36,006 bases of DNA, taken from Sulfurimonas sp. Lineage in GTDB: Bacteria > Campylobacterota > Campylobacteria > Campylobacterales > Sulfurimonadaceae. Each line of letters begins with the position of its first letter. Position 1 is the first letter of the stretch. The DNA lies in NCBI GenBank assembly GCA_028684815.1, contig JAQUFE010000020.1, forward strand, positions 1 to 36,006. The letters run 5' to 3'. The notes below the pieces were generated by a model. That model did no database searches. It was given only the letters and a program-made list of their open reading frames with translations, and was not told where the DNA came from. The translations under genes were made by a program, and so were the position numbers. Positions 17,216-24,104 of this stretch are shown here, in pieces.

Positions 17216-17997
17216 TTTTAGACGACATTATTAAAAAAACTAAAGAGGACTTAATAAAGAGAGAAAAAGAGTTTTCGCTCGACTGGTTAGGTCGCTCTCT
17301 TGCTTTTAATGCAAGAGCTCCAAGGGACGTCATTCCTTTCTTAAAGGCAACAGAAGAAGACCCATATAGGATAATAGCAGAAGTTAAAAAAGCCTCTCCA
17401 TCTAAGGGTGTTATTCGAGAAAATTTTGATCCACTCTCTATTGCTCAAGCTTATGAGAGAGGTGGAGCTAGTGCTATCTCAGTGCTAACAGAACCTCATT
17501 TTTTTCAAGGATCACTTGACTATTTAGGTGGTATTAGGCGTTATGTTGGCATCCCACTTTTAAGAAAAGATTTTATAGTCTCAAAGTATCAAATCTTAGA
17601 AGCTATGGTTCATGGAGCTGACTTTATCTTGCTTATTGCTGCAGCGCTTAGTAAGGGCGAGTTAAAAGAGCTTTTAGGATATACAAGACACTTAGGTATG
17701 GAAGCTTTGGTTGAAGTTCATGATAAAACTGACTTAGTAAAAGCAATCTATGCAGGAAGCGATATCATAGGGATAAACCACAGAAACTTACAAACATTTG
17801 AGATGAATATGAACCTCTCTTATGAGTTAATACCGATGATTCCAAATGGTAAAATTATTGTTGCAGAGAGTGGCATCTATGAGCATGGTCAGTTAGAGGA
17901 TTTAAGTAAAGCTGGAGTAGATGCTTTTCTTGTAGGTGAATCTTTAATGCGCCAAGATGATGAAGAGGCAGCTCTAAAAAAACTAAAGTTTGGTTAA
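17212..17997 (+). CDS. trpC: Indole-3-glycerol phosphate synthase
   Basis: A 261-residue single-function TrpC, the TIM-barrel enzyme closing the indole ring in tryptophan synthesis. Key segments are [13 protein letters not shown] (substrate lysine and phosphate site), [29 protein letters not shown] (catalytic lysine), [10 protein letters not shown] and VAESGI. The start overlaps the lipoprotein stop as ATGA. It is the only tryptophan gene in the window, so the pathway is dispersed in this genome; it is not fused to TrpF. It is followed by an 8-bp hairpin (18013-18032) before the convergent YqeY gene. Confidence 0.97.
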   Translation: MILDDIIKKTKEDLIKREKEFSLDWLGRSLAFNARAPRDVIPFLKATEEDPYRIIAEVKKASPSKGVIRENFDPLSIAQAYERGGASAISVLTEPHFFQGSLDYLGGIRRYVGIPLLRKDFIVSKYQILEAMVHGADFILLIAAALSKGELKELLGYTRHLGMEALVEVHDKTDLVKAIYAGSDIIGINHRNLQTFEMNMNLSYELIPMIPNGKIIVAESGIYEHGQLEDLSKAGVDAFLVGESLMRQDDEEAALKKLKFG

Positions 17998-18012
17998 AAA
18001 GTAATAATTAGT

Positions 18013-18032
18013 TACACCTCAGGAGAGGTGTA
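18013..18032. terminator. Hairpin between trpC and the YqeY gene
   Basis: TACACCTC-AGGA-GAGGTGTA forms a perfect 8-bp stem with a 4-base loop, sitting between two convergent genes. There is no T run on either side, so it may act as a weak bidirectional end or an RNA-protecting hairpin rather than a standard terminator. Confidence 0.5.
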
Positions 18033-18057
18033 GCAAGGTTTGTAGAGCTTTAGAGGA

Positions 18058-18501
18058 CTAACCTAATAGACTCTTTACACACTCATTTATTCTTTTTCCG
18101 TCAGCTTTAGCGCTTAACTCTTTTGAAGCTACTCCCATAACTTTTCCTATATCTTTCATAGTTGAAGCTCCAACTTTAGAGATGATATCCCTTAGTGCAG
18201 ATGCTAGTTCATCATCATTTAGTTGAACCGGGAGATAAGGGGTGTAGATAGCAATCTCATCGAGTTCAATCTGCATCAAATCTTCACGAGCAGCATCTTT
18301 GTACTGAGTTGCAGAGTCATTTCTTCGTTTTACCTGTGTTTGAATTATTTTTATAACATCTTCATCATTCAACTCTTTTCTCTCATCGACTTCTATCTGC
18401 TTAAGTGCACTCATCAAAAGGCGCAGCGCATCTCTTTTTTTTGTATCTTTTGCTTTCATAGCTTCTTTTAAATCTTGGTTTATTTTCTCTCTTAAGCTCA
18501 T
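18058..18501 (-). CDS. YqeY (GatB/YqeY domain) protein
   Basis: A 147-residue stand-alone YqeY protein. It shows MSLREKINQDLKEAMKAKD, then a helical domain (RRNDSATQYKDAAREDL..E..E..YLP) and the C-terminal GatB-tail-like domain (DIGKVMGVASKEL, GKRI). It resembles the tail of GatB, which touches tRNA in the amidotransferase, but the function of the separate protein is not established. AAAGGATAGGC precedes the ATG. The gene's upstream region overlaps the flgH promoter region on the other strand. Confidence 0.93.
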   Translation of the reverse strand: MSLREKINQDLKEAMKAKDTKKRDALRLLMSALKQIEVDERKELNDEDVIKIIQTQVKRRNDSATQYKDAAREDLMQIELDEIAIYTPYLPVQLNDDELASALRDIISKVGASTMKDIGKVMGVASKELSAKADGKRINECVKSLLG

Positions 18502-18510
18502 GCCTATCCT

Positions 18511-18528
18511 TTGGAACTATTTTTGCTA
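18511..18528 (+). promoter_or_regulatory. Sigma-54 (RpoN) promoter for flgH
   Basis: TTGGAACTATTTTTGCTA carries the -24 GG (18513-18514) and -12 GC (18525-18526) with exactly ten bases between, close to the TGGCAC-N5-TTGC consensus. The predicted start is near 18538, giving a leader of about 28 bases before the flgH ATG. RpoN control of hook, basal-body and ring genes is established in Helicobacter and Campylobacter. Confidence 0.75.
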
Positions 18529-18565
18529 GTATTATAGCAAAATACACTAGCCAAAAGAGATTACT

Positions 18566-19288
18566 ATGAAAAAACTGTTTTTAATATTTACAATGCCTAT
18601 TTACGCTATACTTTTTTTGACTGGTTGTACAGCAAACCTTACAGAACCAGAGATAGACTTTGCACCACCTGCGTATGTAGAACAGATGCCAGCAAAAGAA
18701 GATAAGCAAGACTATGTCTCTACGGGAAGCATATTTGGACAAGGGGATAACCCTCTCTTCTCAGACCATAAAGCTATGCATGTCAATGATATAGTAAGAG
18801 TTGTTATATCTGAAAATGCAAAGAGCTCATCAAACGCAGCTAAAGATCTTAGCAAAGAAGATAGCTCAAATTTAGGTGGTGGTACTTTTGTAGCAGGTGG
18901 AGATAACGCAGCTGTTAGCTCTTATGCAAACAAGCTAAATGGACTAACTAATATAGGTTTTACTGGAGCTTCAGGTAGTAATTTTGCAGGGAGTGGAAGT
19001 GCAACAAAAAATGCCTCTTTTACAACTACTGTCACAGCTAGGATAGTAAAAGTTATGCAAAATGGAAATTATTTTATCTCTGGAAAAAGAGAGATTTTAG
19101 TTGATGACCAAAAACAGATTATACAGATAAGTGGTGTTATTCGCCCATACGATATAGATCAACACAACAAAATAGATTCAGCTCAAATGAGCGAGGCTAA
19201 GATTCTTTACCGAACTCAAGGAGATATCGACCGTGCAACAAAACAGGGATGGGGAACCAAAATCATTCAAGCCGCTTGGCCATTTTAA
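18566..19288 (+). CDS. flgH: Flagellar L-ring lipoprotein FlgH
   Basis: A 240-residue outer-membrane ring protein of the flagellar basal body. The signal peptide ends in a lipobox (LFLTGC), so it is lipid-anchored. Family segments are SIFGQGDNPLFSDHKAMHVNDIV, a Gly/Ser-rich middle (about 95-145), ATKNASFTTTVTARI, NGNYFISGKREI and the IQISGVIRPYDI region near the end. It sits behind a sigma-54 type promoter, consistent with middle-class flagellar expression. No other flagellar gene adjoins on this strand, matching the scattered flagellar genes of this phylum. Its last 56 bases overlap the next reading frame. Confidence 0.97.
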   Translation: MKKLFLIFTMPIYAILFLTGCTANLTEPEIDFAPPAYVEQMPAKEDKQDYVSTGSIFGQGDNPLFSDHKAMHVNDIVRVVISENAKSSSNAAKDLSKEDSSNLGGGTFVAGGDNAAVSSYANKLNGLTNIGFTGASGSNFAGSGSATKNASFTTTVTARIVKVMQNGNYFISGKREILVDDQKQIIQISGVIRPYDIDQHNKIDSAQMSEAKILYRTQGDIDRATKQGWGTKIIQAAWPF

Positions 19289-20768
19289 CCTACTAATATC
19301 ATCTTTTTTACTAGCTCTGCCTCTTATGGGAGCTGGTAATTTTGAAGATTTTAAAAGAACTCAATCAGAATCATTTTCAAAGTATAAAGATGAGAGAGAT
19401 AATGCGTTTAATAAACACTTAAAAGCGCAATGGGAAGCTTACAATGTCTATAAAAGCGTACCACTTTATGAAAAACCAAAACCAAAAATATTTCCACAAG
19501 TAAAAGAGATAAAGCCAAAAAGTGCTGGACCAATAGTTAGTATAGAGATAAAACCTCCTAAAGAGTTGATAATCTACAAAGAAGATGAAAAAAAAGAGAT
19601 AGAGCTTGAAGTAGTTGTTAAAGAGTTTACACCAGAGGCGCAAATACCAAAGCAAGAAGAAAAAATAGAGCTTGTTAAAAAAGAGATAAGCTTTGATTTT
19701 TTTGGGACTTATCTTGCCTTTGATATTGCAAAAGATATGAAGGGTGCTCGGTTTTATCCACAAAACAAAGATGGAATTGTGAACTTTTTTAGTAGTTGTG
19801 CATCTAGTGATTATGATACTCTTATAAGAGATATAAAAGAGGTATCAATCTCAATGAACCTCAATGACTGGGGTATTTACTTACTTGTAAGAGAGATTTC
19901 AAAACAAGTTCATCCAAACAGTGATGATTCAAACTTGCTTAGTTGGTTTATCTTTAACAAACTTGGATACGCAGTTAAAGTTGGGCTAGCTAATAGCCAT
20001 GTGGTGCTTATGCACTACTCTGAAAAAATCATATATGCTACTCCAAACTATAGCTTTGGCAACAAAAAATACTATGTAGTATCAAATTATGCTAAGGGAA
20101 GTGTGGGAAGACTCTACTCATATAAACAAGACTATCCAGATGCCACAAAGCCTCTTGATTTAGCACTAAAGAGCTTGCCAAATTTTAAGATAGATTTGAA
20201 GTCTAAAACTCTAAATTTCCAAAACTACTCTAAAGACTATACTCTTTTCTTTGAGTACAATCAAAATCTAATAGACTTTATGGCAACATATCCACAGGCT
20301 GACTACGAGACTTTTTTTAATGCTCCACTTGATGAGAGAACCTACGCTTCTATTGCAAAAGATATAAAAAAGTATGTAGATGGAATGAGCACTAGTGATG
20401 CTATGAATTTTGTACTTCATTTTGTACAAAAATCTTTTATATATGAGACAGATGAAGAGCAATTCTCAAGAGAAAAAGTTATGTTTGCAGCTGAGACTCT
20501 CTACTATGATAAGTCTGATTGTGAAGATAGAGCTACACTCTACTCATACCTTGTAAAAGAGCTTTTTGAAGTGAGTGTCTTAGGTATAAAGTATGAAGAT
20601 CATATGGCTACAGCACTTTATATCCCAATGAGTGGAGATAGTATAGAGGCCAATAAGAAAAAGTATATAGTGGCAGATCCAACATATATAAACTCAAACA
20701 TTGGTCAAAGTATGCCAAAGTATAGATTTATAAATCCAGAGAGTTTTGTAGTTGTAAAAAGAGACTAA
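19233..20768 (+). CDS. Exported transglutaminase-like cysteine protein
   Basis: 511 residues from a GTG inside flgH. That is the only standard start that keeps the hydrophobic signal segment (LLISSFLLALPLMGAG, about 20-35); the next ATG (19329) falls within it. A coiled, Lys/Glu-rich stretch (about 40-155) precedes the main part. Near the C-terminus lies a transglutaminase-type triad: Cys in YYDKSDCEDRATLYSYL, His in YEDHMATAL and Asp in VADPTY. Such folds can be proteases, peptidoglycan-linked or crosslinking enzymes; substrate unknown. A membrane-anchored rather than secreted form is possible. The 56-base overlap implies expression with flgH under the same promoter. It does not look like the short LapG proteases. 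Confidence 0.78.
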   Translation: MQQNRDGEPKSFKPLGHFNLLISSFLLALPLMGAGNFEDFKRTQSESFSKYKDERDNAFNKHLKAQWEAYNVYKSVPLYEKPKPKIFPQVKEIKPKSAGPIVSIEIKPPKELIIYKEDEKKEIELEVVVKEFTPEAQIPKQEEKIELVKKEISFDFFGTYLAFDIAKDMKGARFYPQNKDGIVNFFSSCASSDYDTLIRDIKEVSISMNLNDWGIYLLVREISKQVHPNSDDSNLLSWFIFNKLGYAVKVGLANSHVVLMHYSEKIIYATPNYSFGNKKYYVVSNYAKGSVGRLYSYKQDYPDATKPLDLALKSLPNFKIDLKSKTLNFQNYSKDYTLFFEYNQNLIDFMATYPQADYETFFNAPLDERTYASIAKDIKKYVDGMSTSDAMNFVLHFVQKSFIYETDEEQFSREKVMFAAETLYYDKSDCEDRATLYSYLVKELFEVSVLGIKYEDHMATALYIPMSGDSIEANKKKYIVADPTYINSNIGQSMPKYRFINPESFVVVKRD

Positions 20769-20779
20769 AAAGTCTCTTT
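20758..20779. terminator. Terminator overlapping two convergent stop codons
   Basis: AAAGAGACT-AAAA-AGTCTCTTT is a perfect 9-bp stem. It contains the stop of the transglutaminase-like gene and the last base of the stem pair touches the SulP stop. On the minus strand the stem runs into a T run (TTTTTAC), so it suits SulP best; on the plus strand the T tail is short. Confidence 0.75.
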
Positions 20780-22316
20780 AGTAGTTATAAGCTACTTTGT
20801 AAGTTGGATCATCTTCTTCATAAGTGCAGTATGGTCCAGCTTTTTTAAGGATTGTCTTGCAGTCATCTGAGAGATGTCTAAGAAGTAGGTGTTTTCCTGC
20901 ATCTTCATACTTTTTAGTGATGGCATCTATAGCCTCAACTCCAGAACTATCCATAACCCTAGCACCTTTAAAACTAATAACTACTTTTAATGGATCATTA
21001 GCTATATCAAAATTATCCGCAAAAGTTGTAGCTGAGCCGAAAAATAGTGGACCTTCTAGCTCATAAACTCTAGTTCCATCTTCTTCTGTTGAGACTCTTG
21101 CAGAGATTCGTGCATGTTTCCAAGCAAAAGCAAGAGCTGAGATGATAACACCTGCAATAACAGCAACTGCCAAATCTTCAAAAACAGTAATAACAGTAAC
21201 AGTAACCATTACAAAGGCATCGGTTCTAGGTATTTTACTCAGTCTGGAAAAGCTTGACCACTCAAAAGTGCCAATGCTCACCATAAACATGATTCCAACT
21301 AAAACAGCAACAGGAATAGCATTTAAAACACTGCTCATTGAGACTACAAGAATTATAAGTCCTAGAGCTGCGACAAAAGAGGAGAGTCTTCCAATGCCGC
21401 CAGATGTGTAGTTGATGATACTTTGACCTATCATCGCACAGCCAGCCATACCACCAAAAAAACCACAAGTGATATTTCCAGTTCCTTGAGCTATACACTC
21501 TTTGTTTGCAGAGCCTCTAGTGTTACTAAGCTCATCTAAAACTGAGAGAGTTAGTAGTGACTCAATAATGCCAACAAGCGCGACAATAAGAGCATAGGGA
21601 AGAACCAAAATAATGGCATCTAGACTTAATATATTTTGCGGAATAACAAAACTAGGAAGTTCTCCTGCAAACTCGCTCATATCTGCTAAACCACTTAGTA
21701 AAAGGGTCTCTATATTTGCAAAATAAACTACTAAAGTTACCGTGACAATAGCTACTAAACCCGCTGGAATAGTTTTTGTAAACTTTGGAAGGGCATACAT
21801 GATAAGCATTGTGATAGCTACTATTAAGTACATCATGTAGCCTTGAGATTCAAAAAATTTAAATTGCGAGGTCGCTATAACTATAGCAAGACCATTTACA
21901 AAGCCATGAATAGCGGGAGTTGGTACTAGGCGGATAAATTTACCGAGCTTTAACATTCCGATGCTCACTTGTATGAGTCCTGCAATAACAGTAGCTAAAA
22001 GTATATAGTGAAGAACTCCCATCGCAACTGCTTCTTTATCTAATCCACTAGCTACTAATATCTCACTTGCTTCTAGGCCTAAGCCTACAAAAACCACAGC
22101 TACGGCTCCTGTTGCACCTGAAATCATTCCAGGTTTTCCGCCTATAAGCGAAGTAATAAGTCCTAGTATAAATGCAGTATAGAGTCCAACAACAGGACTA
22201 ACTCCAGCTATAAAACTAAAGGCAATGGCTTCTGGAACTAGGGCTACGGCTACGACCAAACCAGATAAGATGTCGTTTTTGATGTTTGTTGATGTGTACT
22301 TTTTTAAATCAAACAA
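20778..22316 (-). CDS. SulP-family anion transporter with STAS domain
   Basis: A 512-residue inner-membrane transporter of the SLC26/SulP family. The N-terminal DILSGLVVAVALVPEAIAFS signature, many hydrophobic helices up to about 400 and a C-terminal cytoplasmic STAS domain (about 425-512, with VISFKGARVMDSSGVEAIDAI) are clear. Members carry sulfate, bicarbonate, or other anions, often with sodium or protons; no carbonic anhydrase or sulfur gene adjoins, so the substrate is open. In an autotrophic sulfur oxidiser, bicarbonate or sulfate would both make sense (inference). The start appears to be TTG (CAA at 22314-22316). A strong terminator hairpin overlaps its stop. Confidence 0.9.
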   Translation of the reverse strand: MFDLKKYTSTNIKNDILSGLVVAVALVPEAIAFSFIAGVSPVVGLYTAFILGLITSLIGGKPGMISGATGAVAVVFVGLGLEASEILVASGLDKEAVAMGVLHYILLATVIAGLIQVSIGMLKLGKFIRLVPTPAIHGFVNGLAIVIATSQFKFFESQGYMMYLIVAITMLIMYALPKFTKTIPAGLVAIVTVTLVVYFANIETLLLSGLADMSEFAGELPSFVIPQNILSLDAIILVLPYALIVALVGIIESLLTLSVLDELSNTRGSANKECIAQGTGNITCGFFGGMAGCAMIGQSIINYTSGGIGRLSSFVAALGLIILVVSMSSVLNAIPVAVLVGIMFMVSIGTFEWSSFSRLSKIPRTDAFVMVTVTVITVFEDLAVAVIAGVIISALAFAWKHARISARVSTEEDGTRVYELEGPLFFGSATTFADNFDIANDPLKVVISFKGARVMDSSGVEAIDAITKKYEDAGKHLLLRHLSDDCKTILKKAGPYCTYEEDDPTYKVAYNY

Positions 22317-22404
22317 GTTTTAGATGCCTTTTATGGGGTTTTAAAATTTCGCGGATTATAACTAAAGGCAAATGAAATTTTGCTTGAAAAATAAGAAGCT
22401 GTGC

Positions 22405-22410
22405 TATACT
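22405..22410 (+). promoter_or_regulatory. -10 box for the YajG-like lipoprotein gene
   Basis: TATACT preceded by TGC, with TTGAAA 15 bases upstream, predicts a start near 22417 and a leader of about 22 bases containing TTGGAG as ribosome site. Confidence 0.45.
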
Positions 22411-22438
22411 TGAATCAAATAAAAATTGGAGAACGATA

Positions 22439-23005
22439 ATGAGAAATTTATTATTACTATTAGCTACTATTGTTATATTTAGTGGTTGTTCATATAAAAA
22501 TGAGTCTTTGATGTTATCACAATATGATGCACAATATACAGGTGAGTTGGCAAAAGATAAAAAGAGTGTTTTTATTGAGTCGATAAGAGATATACGAGTC
22601 GATAAAAGAAATATAGGCTATGTCTTAGAGGGTGATAAAAAATCGTATGAATTATACTCTACAGAAGACTTTAGTAAAAAATATAATGATGCTCTTCTTG
22701 TAGCACTTAGAATGGCTGGATTTCAAAGCGTAGCAAAACAAAATGGGGCAAAATTAGTTGTAAATATAAGTATTAAAAAGATAGAGTTTATATACAACAA
22801 CAAAAGTTTTGATAAAAATCTAAAAGGAGTGGTAGAACTTGAAGTTACCATAAAAAGAGGTGCATCTACTATAACTCAAAACTTCAAACAAGCAGCATCT
22901 AAGTGGATAGCACCATCTTATACTTCTAAAGATATTGAGCCCTTTTTAAATGAGATATTTTCACAAAGTGTTAATAGTATTGTGTCAAGGCTGACAAGGT
23001 ACTAG
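22439..23005 (+). CDS. YajG-like lipoprotein
   Basis: A 188-residue envelope lipoprotein: signal peptide of about 16 residues ending in FSGC, with Ser at +2, which in enterobacterial rules favours outer-membrane sorting. The mature part (FIESIRDIRVDKRNIGYVLEG.., LVALRMAGFQSV, KLVVNISIKKIEF, a C-terminal helix) resembles the YajG/lipoprotein-family fold. No enzymatic motif is visible and the function is unknown. It stands alone between the divergent SulP gene and a stress-protein gene 64 bases downstream, which has its own likely promoter. Confidence 0.7.
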   Translation: MRNLLLLLATIVIFSGCSYKNESLMLSQYDAQYTGELAKDKKSVFIESIRDIRVDKRNIGYVLEGDKKSYELYSTEDFSKKYNDALLVALRMAGFQSVAKQNGAKLVVNISIKKIEFIYNNKSFDKNLKGVVELEVTIKRGASTITQNFKQAASKWIAPSYTSKDIEPFLNEIFSQSVNSIVSRLTRY

Positions 23006-23020
23006 AAAAATAAGCTATGA

Positions 23021-23041
23021 TTGTATTAAATGTGATACAAT
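23021..23041 (+). promoter_or_regulatory. Dyad overlapping the -10 of the stress-protein gene
   Basis: TTGTAT (23021-23026) and ATACAA (23035-23040) form an inverted repeat with an 8-base spacer. The right arm overlaps a TACAAT -10 candidate (23036-23041), with the ribosome site GGAG at 23057-23060. This placement would suit a repressor; no known regulator is matched. Confidence 0.4.
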
Positions 23042-23069
23042 TAATTTAAAAATAATGGAGTGTAAAAGA

Positions 23070-23930
23070 ATGGAAAATTTTAGTGATATAGTAGTAGGAC
23101 TTGATATTTCAAACAATGCAAAAGAAGTGTTAAATAGAGCTTTTTTAGTGGCTAAAGGAAATAGCTCAAAAGTTACTATAGCTCACGCAATTGATGCTGG
23201 TTTTTTTGGTAAATTTATTAAAGATGACAAGATTAAAAAACTAAAAATAAGTGCTAAAAAAGCAATAGAAAAAGAGCTAGAAAACGTTAATACTCAAGGT
23301 TTAAACTACTCTATAGAAGTCGAACAAGCTAAACCATCAGCCTTTGTAATTGAGCTTGCAAAAGATAGAGATGCTTGTATGATTATCATAGGTGCAAACG
23401 AGAAAAAAGACTTTGCAACTACAATACTAGGATCTACTGCACACAACATTGCACAAAAAAGTAACCTTCCACTTCTAATAGTAAAGCGTAACTCCGGTGA
23501 GGCGTATAAAAATATAGTGGCTTTTACAGATCTCTCAGAAGTATCGAAAAAGAGTCTACTCTTCTCTCAAGAATTTTTTCATCAAGAGAATATAAAATGT
23601 GTTTATGCTTATAAAAAAATGAGTGAAATTGCTTTTAGATATAACGATGATTATGAAAATAGAGATGGGATTGAGCAAGAGATACAAGCACATGAACAAG
23701 AGAAATTTGATAAGTTTGTAAAAGAGAACAATATAAAAGATGCAGAACTTATAGAAGATAGGGTAGGAATCACTAATGCGCTAACTAACTATATATCTAA
23801 AAACTCTAATGACTTAGTAGTTTTAGGCTCAAATGGTGTAAATAATGCAGGTTCATTTCTCTATGGCTCAACTGCATCTAGCCTAATGCAAAGCCTAAAG
23901 AGCGATGTTTTAGTATATATCCCTAAATAA
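23070..23930 (+). CDS. Tandem universal stress protein (UspA family)
   Basis: 286 residues forming two Usp domains (about 1-145 and 150-286). Both carry the nucleotide-loop pattern: IIIGANEKKD..ILGSTAHNI in the first and VVLGSNGVNNAGSFLYGSTASSL in the second; the second, G-x2-G-x9-G-S-T, is closer to the ATP-binding consensus. Usp proteins aid survival under stress and starvation; no narrower role can be read. An upstream in-frame ATG (23055) exists, but GGAG at 23057-23060 sits nine bases before the 23070 ATG and favours it. The gene is followed by a hairpin and tandem-repeat block. Confidence 0.88.
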   Translation: MENFSDIVVGLDISNNAKEVLNRAFLVAKGNSSKVTIAHAIDAGFFGKFIKDDKIKKLKISAKKAIEKELENVNTQGLNYSIEVEQAKPSAFVIELAKDRDACMIIIGANEKKDFATTILGSTAHNIAQKSNLPLLIVKRNSGEAYKNIVAFTDLSEVSKKSLLFSQEFFHQENIKCVYAYKKMSEIAFRYNDDYENRDGIEQEIQAHEQEKFDKFVKENNIKDAELIEDRVGITNALTNYISKNSNDLVVLGSNGVNNAGSFLYGSTASSLMQSLKSDVLVYIPK

Positions 23931-23947
23931 TCATAACATATAGATCT

Positions 23948-24002
23948 CGAAAATTTATTTTCGTAGCTTTAAATAGAGGGTTCCAAGGGACATTTTGTCC
24001 CT
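23948..24002. repeat. Two hairpins after the stress-protein gene
   Basis: CGAAAA-TTTA-TTTTCG (23948-23963) and AGGGAC-ATTTT-GTCCCT (23986-24002). The second resembles in style the AAGGGAC-containing hairpin of the 70-base repeat near 987 and 1119, hinting at a shared class of element. The first could end the upstream transcript, but has no clear T tail. Confidence 0.55.
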
Positions 24003-24007
24003 GCCAC

Positions 24008-24069
24008 AAAACGGAGTTTCTTTAGAAAACGGAGTTTCTTTAGAAAACGGAGTTTCTTTAGAAAACGGA
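24008..24069. repeat. 18-base tandem repeat, three full copies
   Basis: The unit AAAACGGAGTTTCTTTAG occurs at 24008-24025, 24026-24043 and 24044-24061, all identical, followed by a partial unit. Perfect identity suggests recent slippage or expansion. It lies between convergent genes, so copy number would not disturb coding. Confidence 0.9.
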
Positions 24070-24081
24070 CGGCTTCGTTTT
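24062..24081 (-). terminator. Possible valS terminator
   Basis: AAAACG (24062-24067) pairs with CGTTTT (24076-24081) around an 8-base loop, 24 bases past the valS stop. On the minus strand the stem ends in TTTTC. The right stem borrows the partial fourth unit of the tandem repeat. Confidence 0.45.
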
Positions 24082-24104
24082 AGTGCAATTAGATAGAAGA
24101 ACTC

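Noticed and set aside
19419..19763. Minus-strand frame rich in Trp, Tyr and Phe
   Set aside because: Typical shadow of a Lys/Glu-rich coiled stretch in the transglutaminase-like gene.
19233..20768. LapG-type protease paired with c-di-GMP signalling
   Set aside because: LapG proteins are about 200 residues and no LapD or large adhesin is present; this protein is 511 residues with a different layout.
20778..22316. Sulfur-oxidation or carbon-concentrating gene cluster around the SulP gene
   Set aside because: No sox, carbonic anhydrase or carboxysome gene is adjacent; only the transporter itself is seen.
23055..23069. Upstream ATG as start of the stress-protein gene
   Set aside because: It overlaps the GGAG ribosome site that properly serves the ATG at 23070.
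24008..24069. CRISPR-like array
   Set aside because: The 18-base units are directly contiguous with no spacers.
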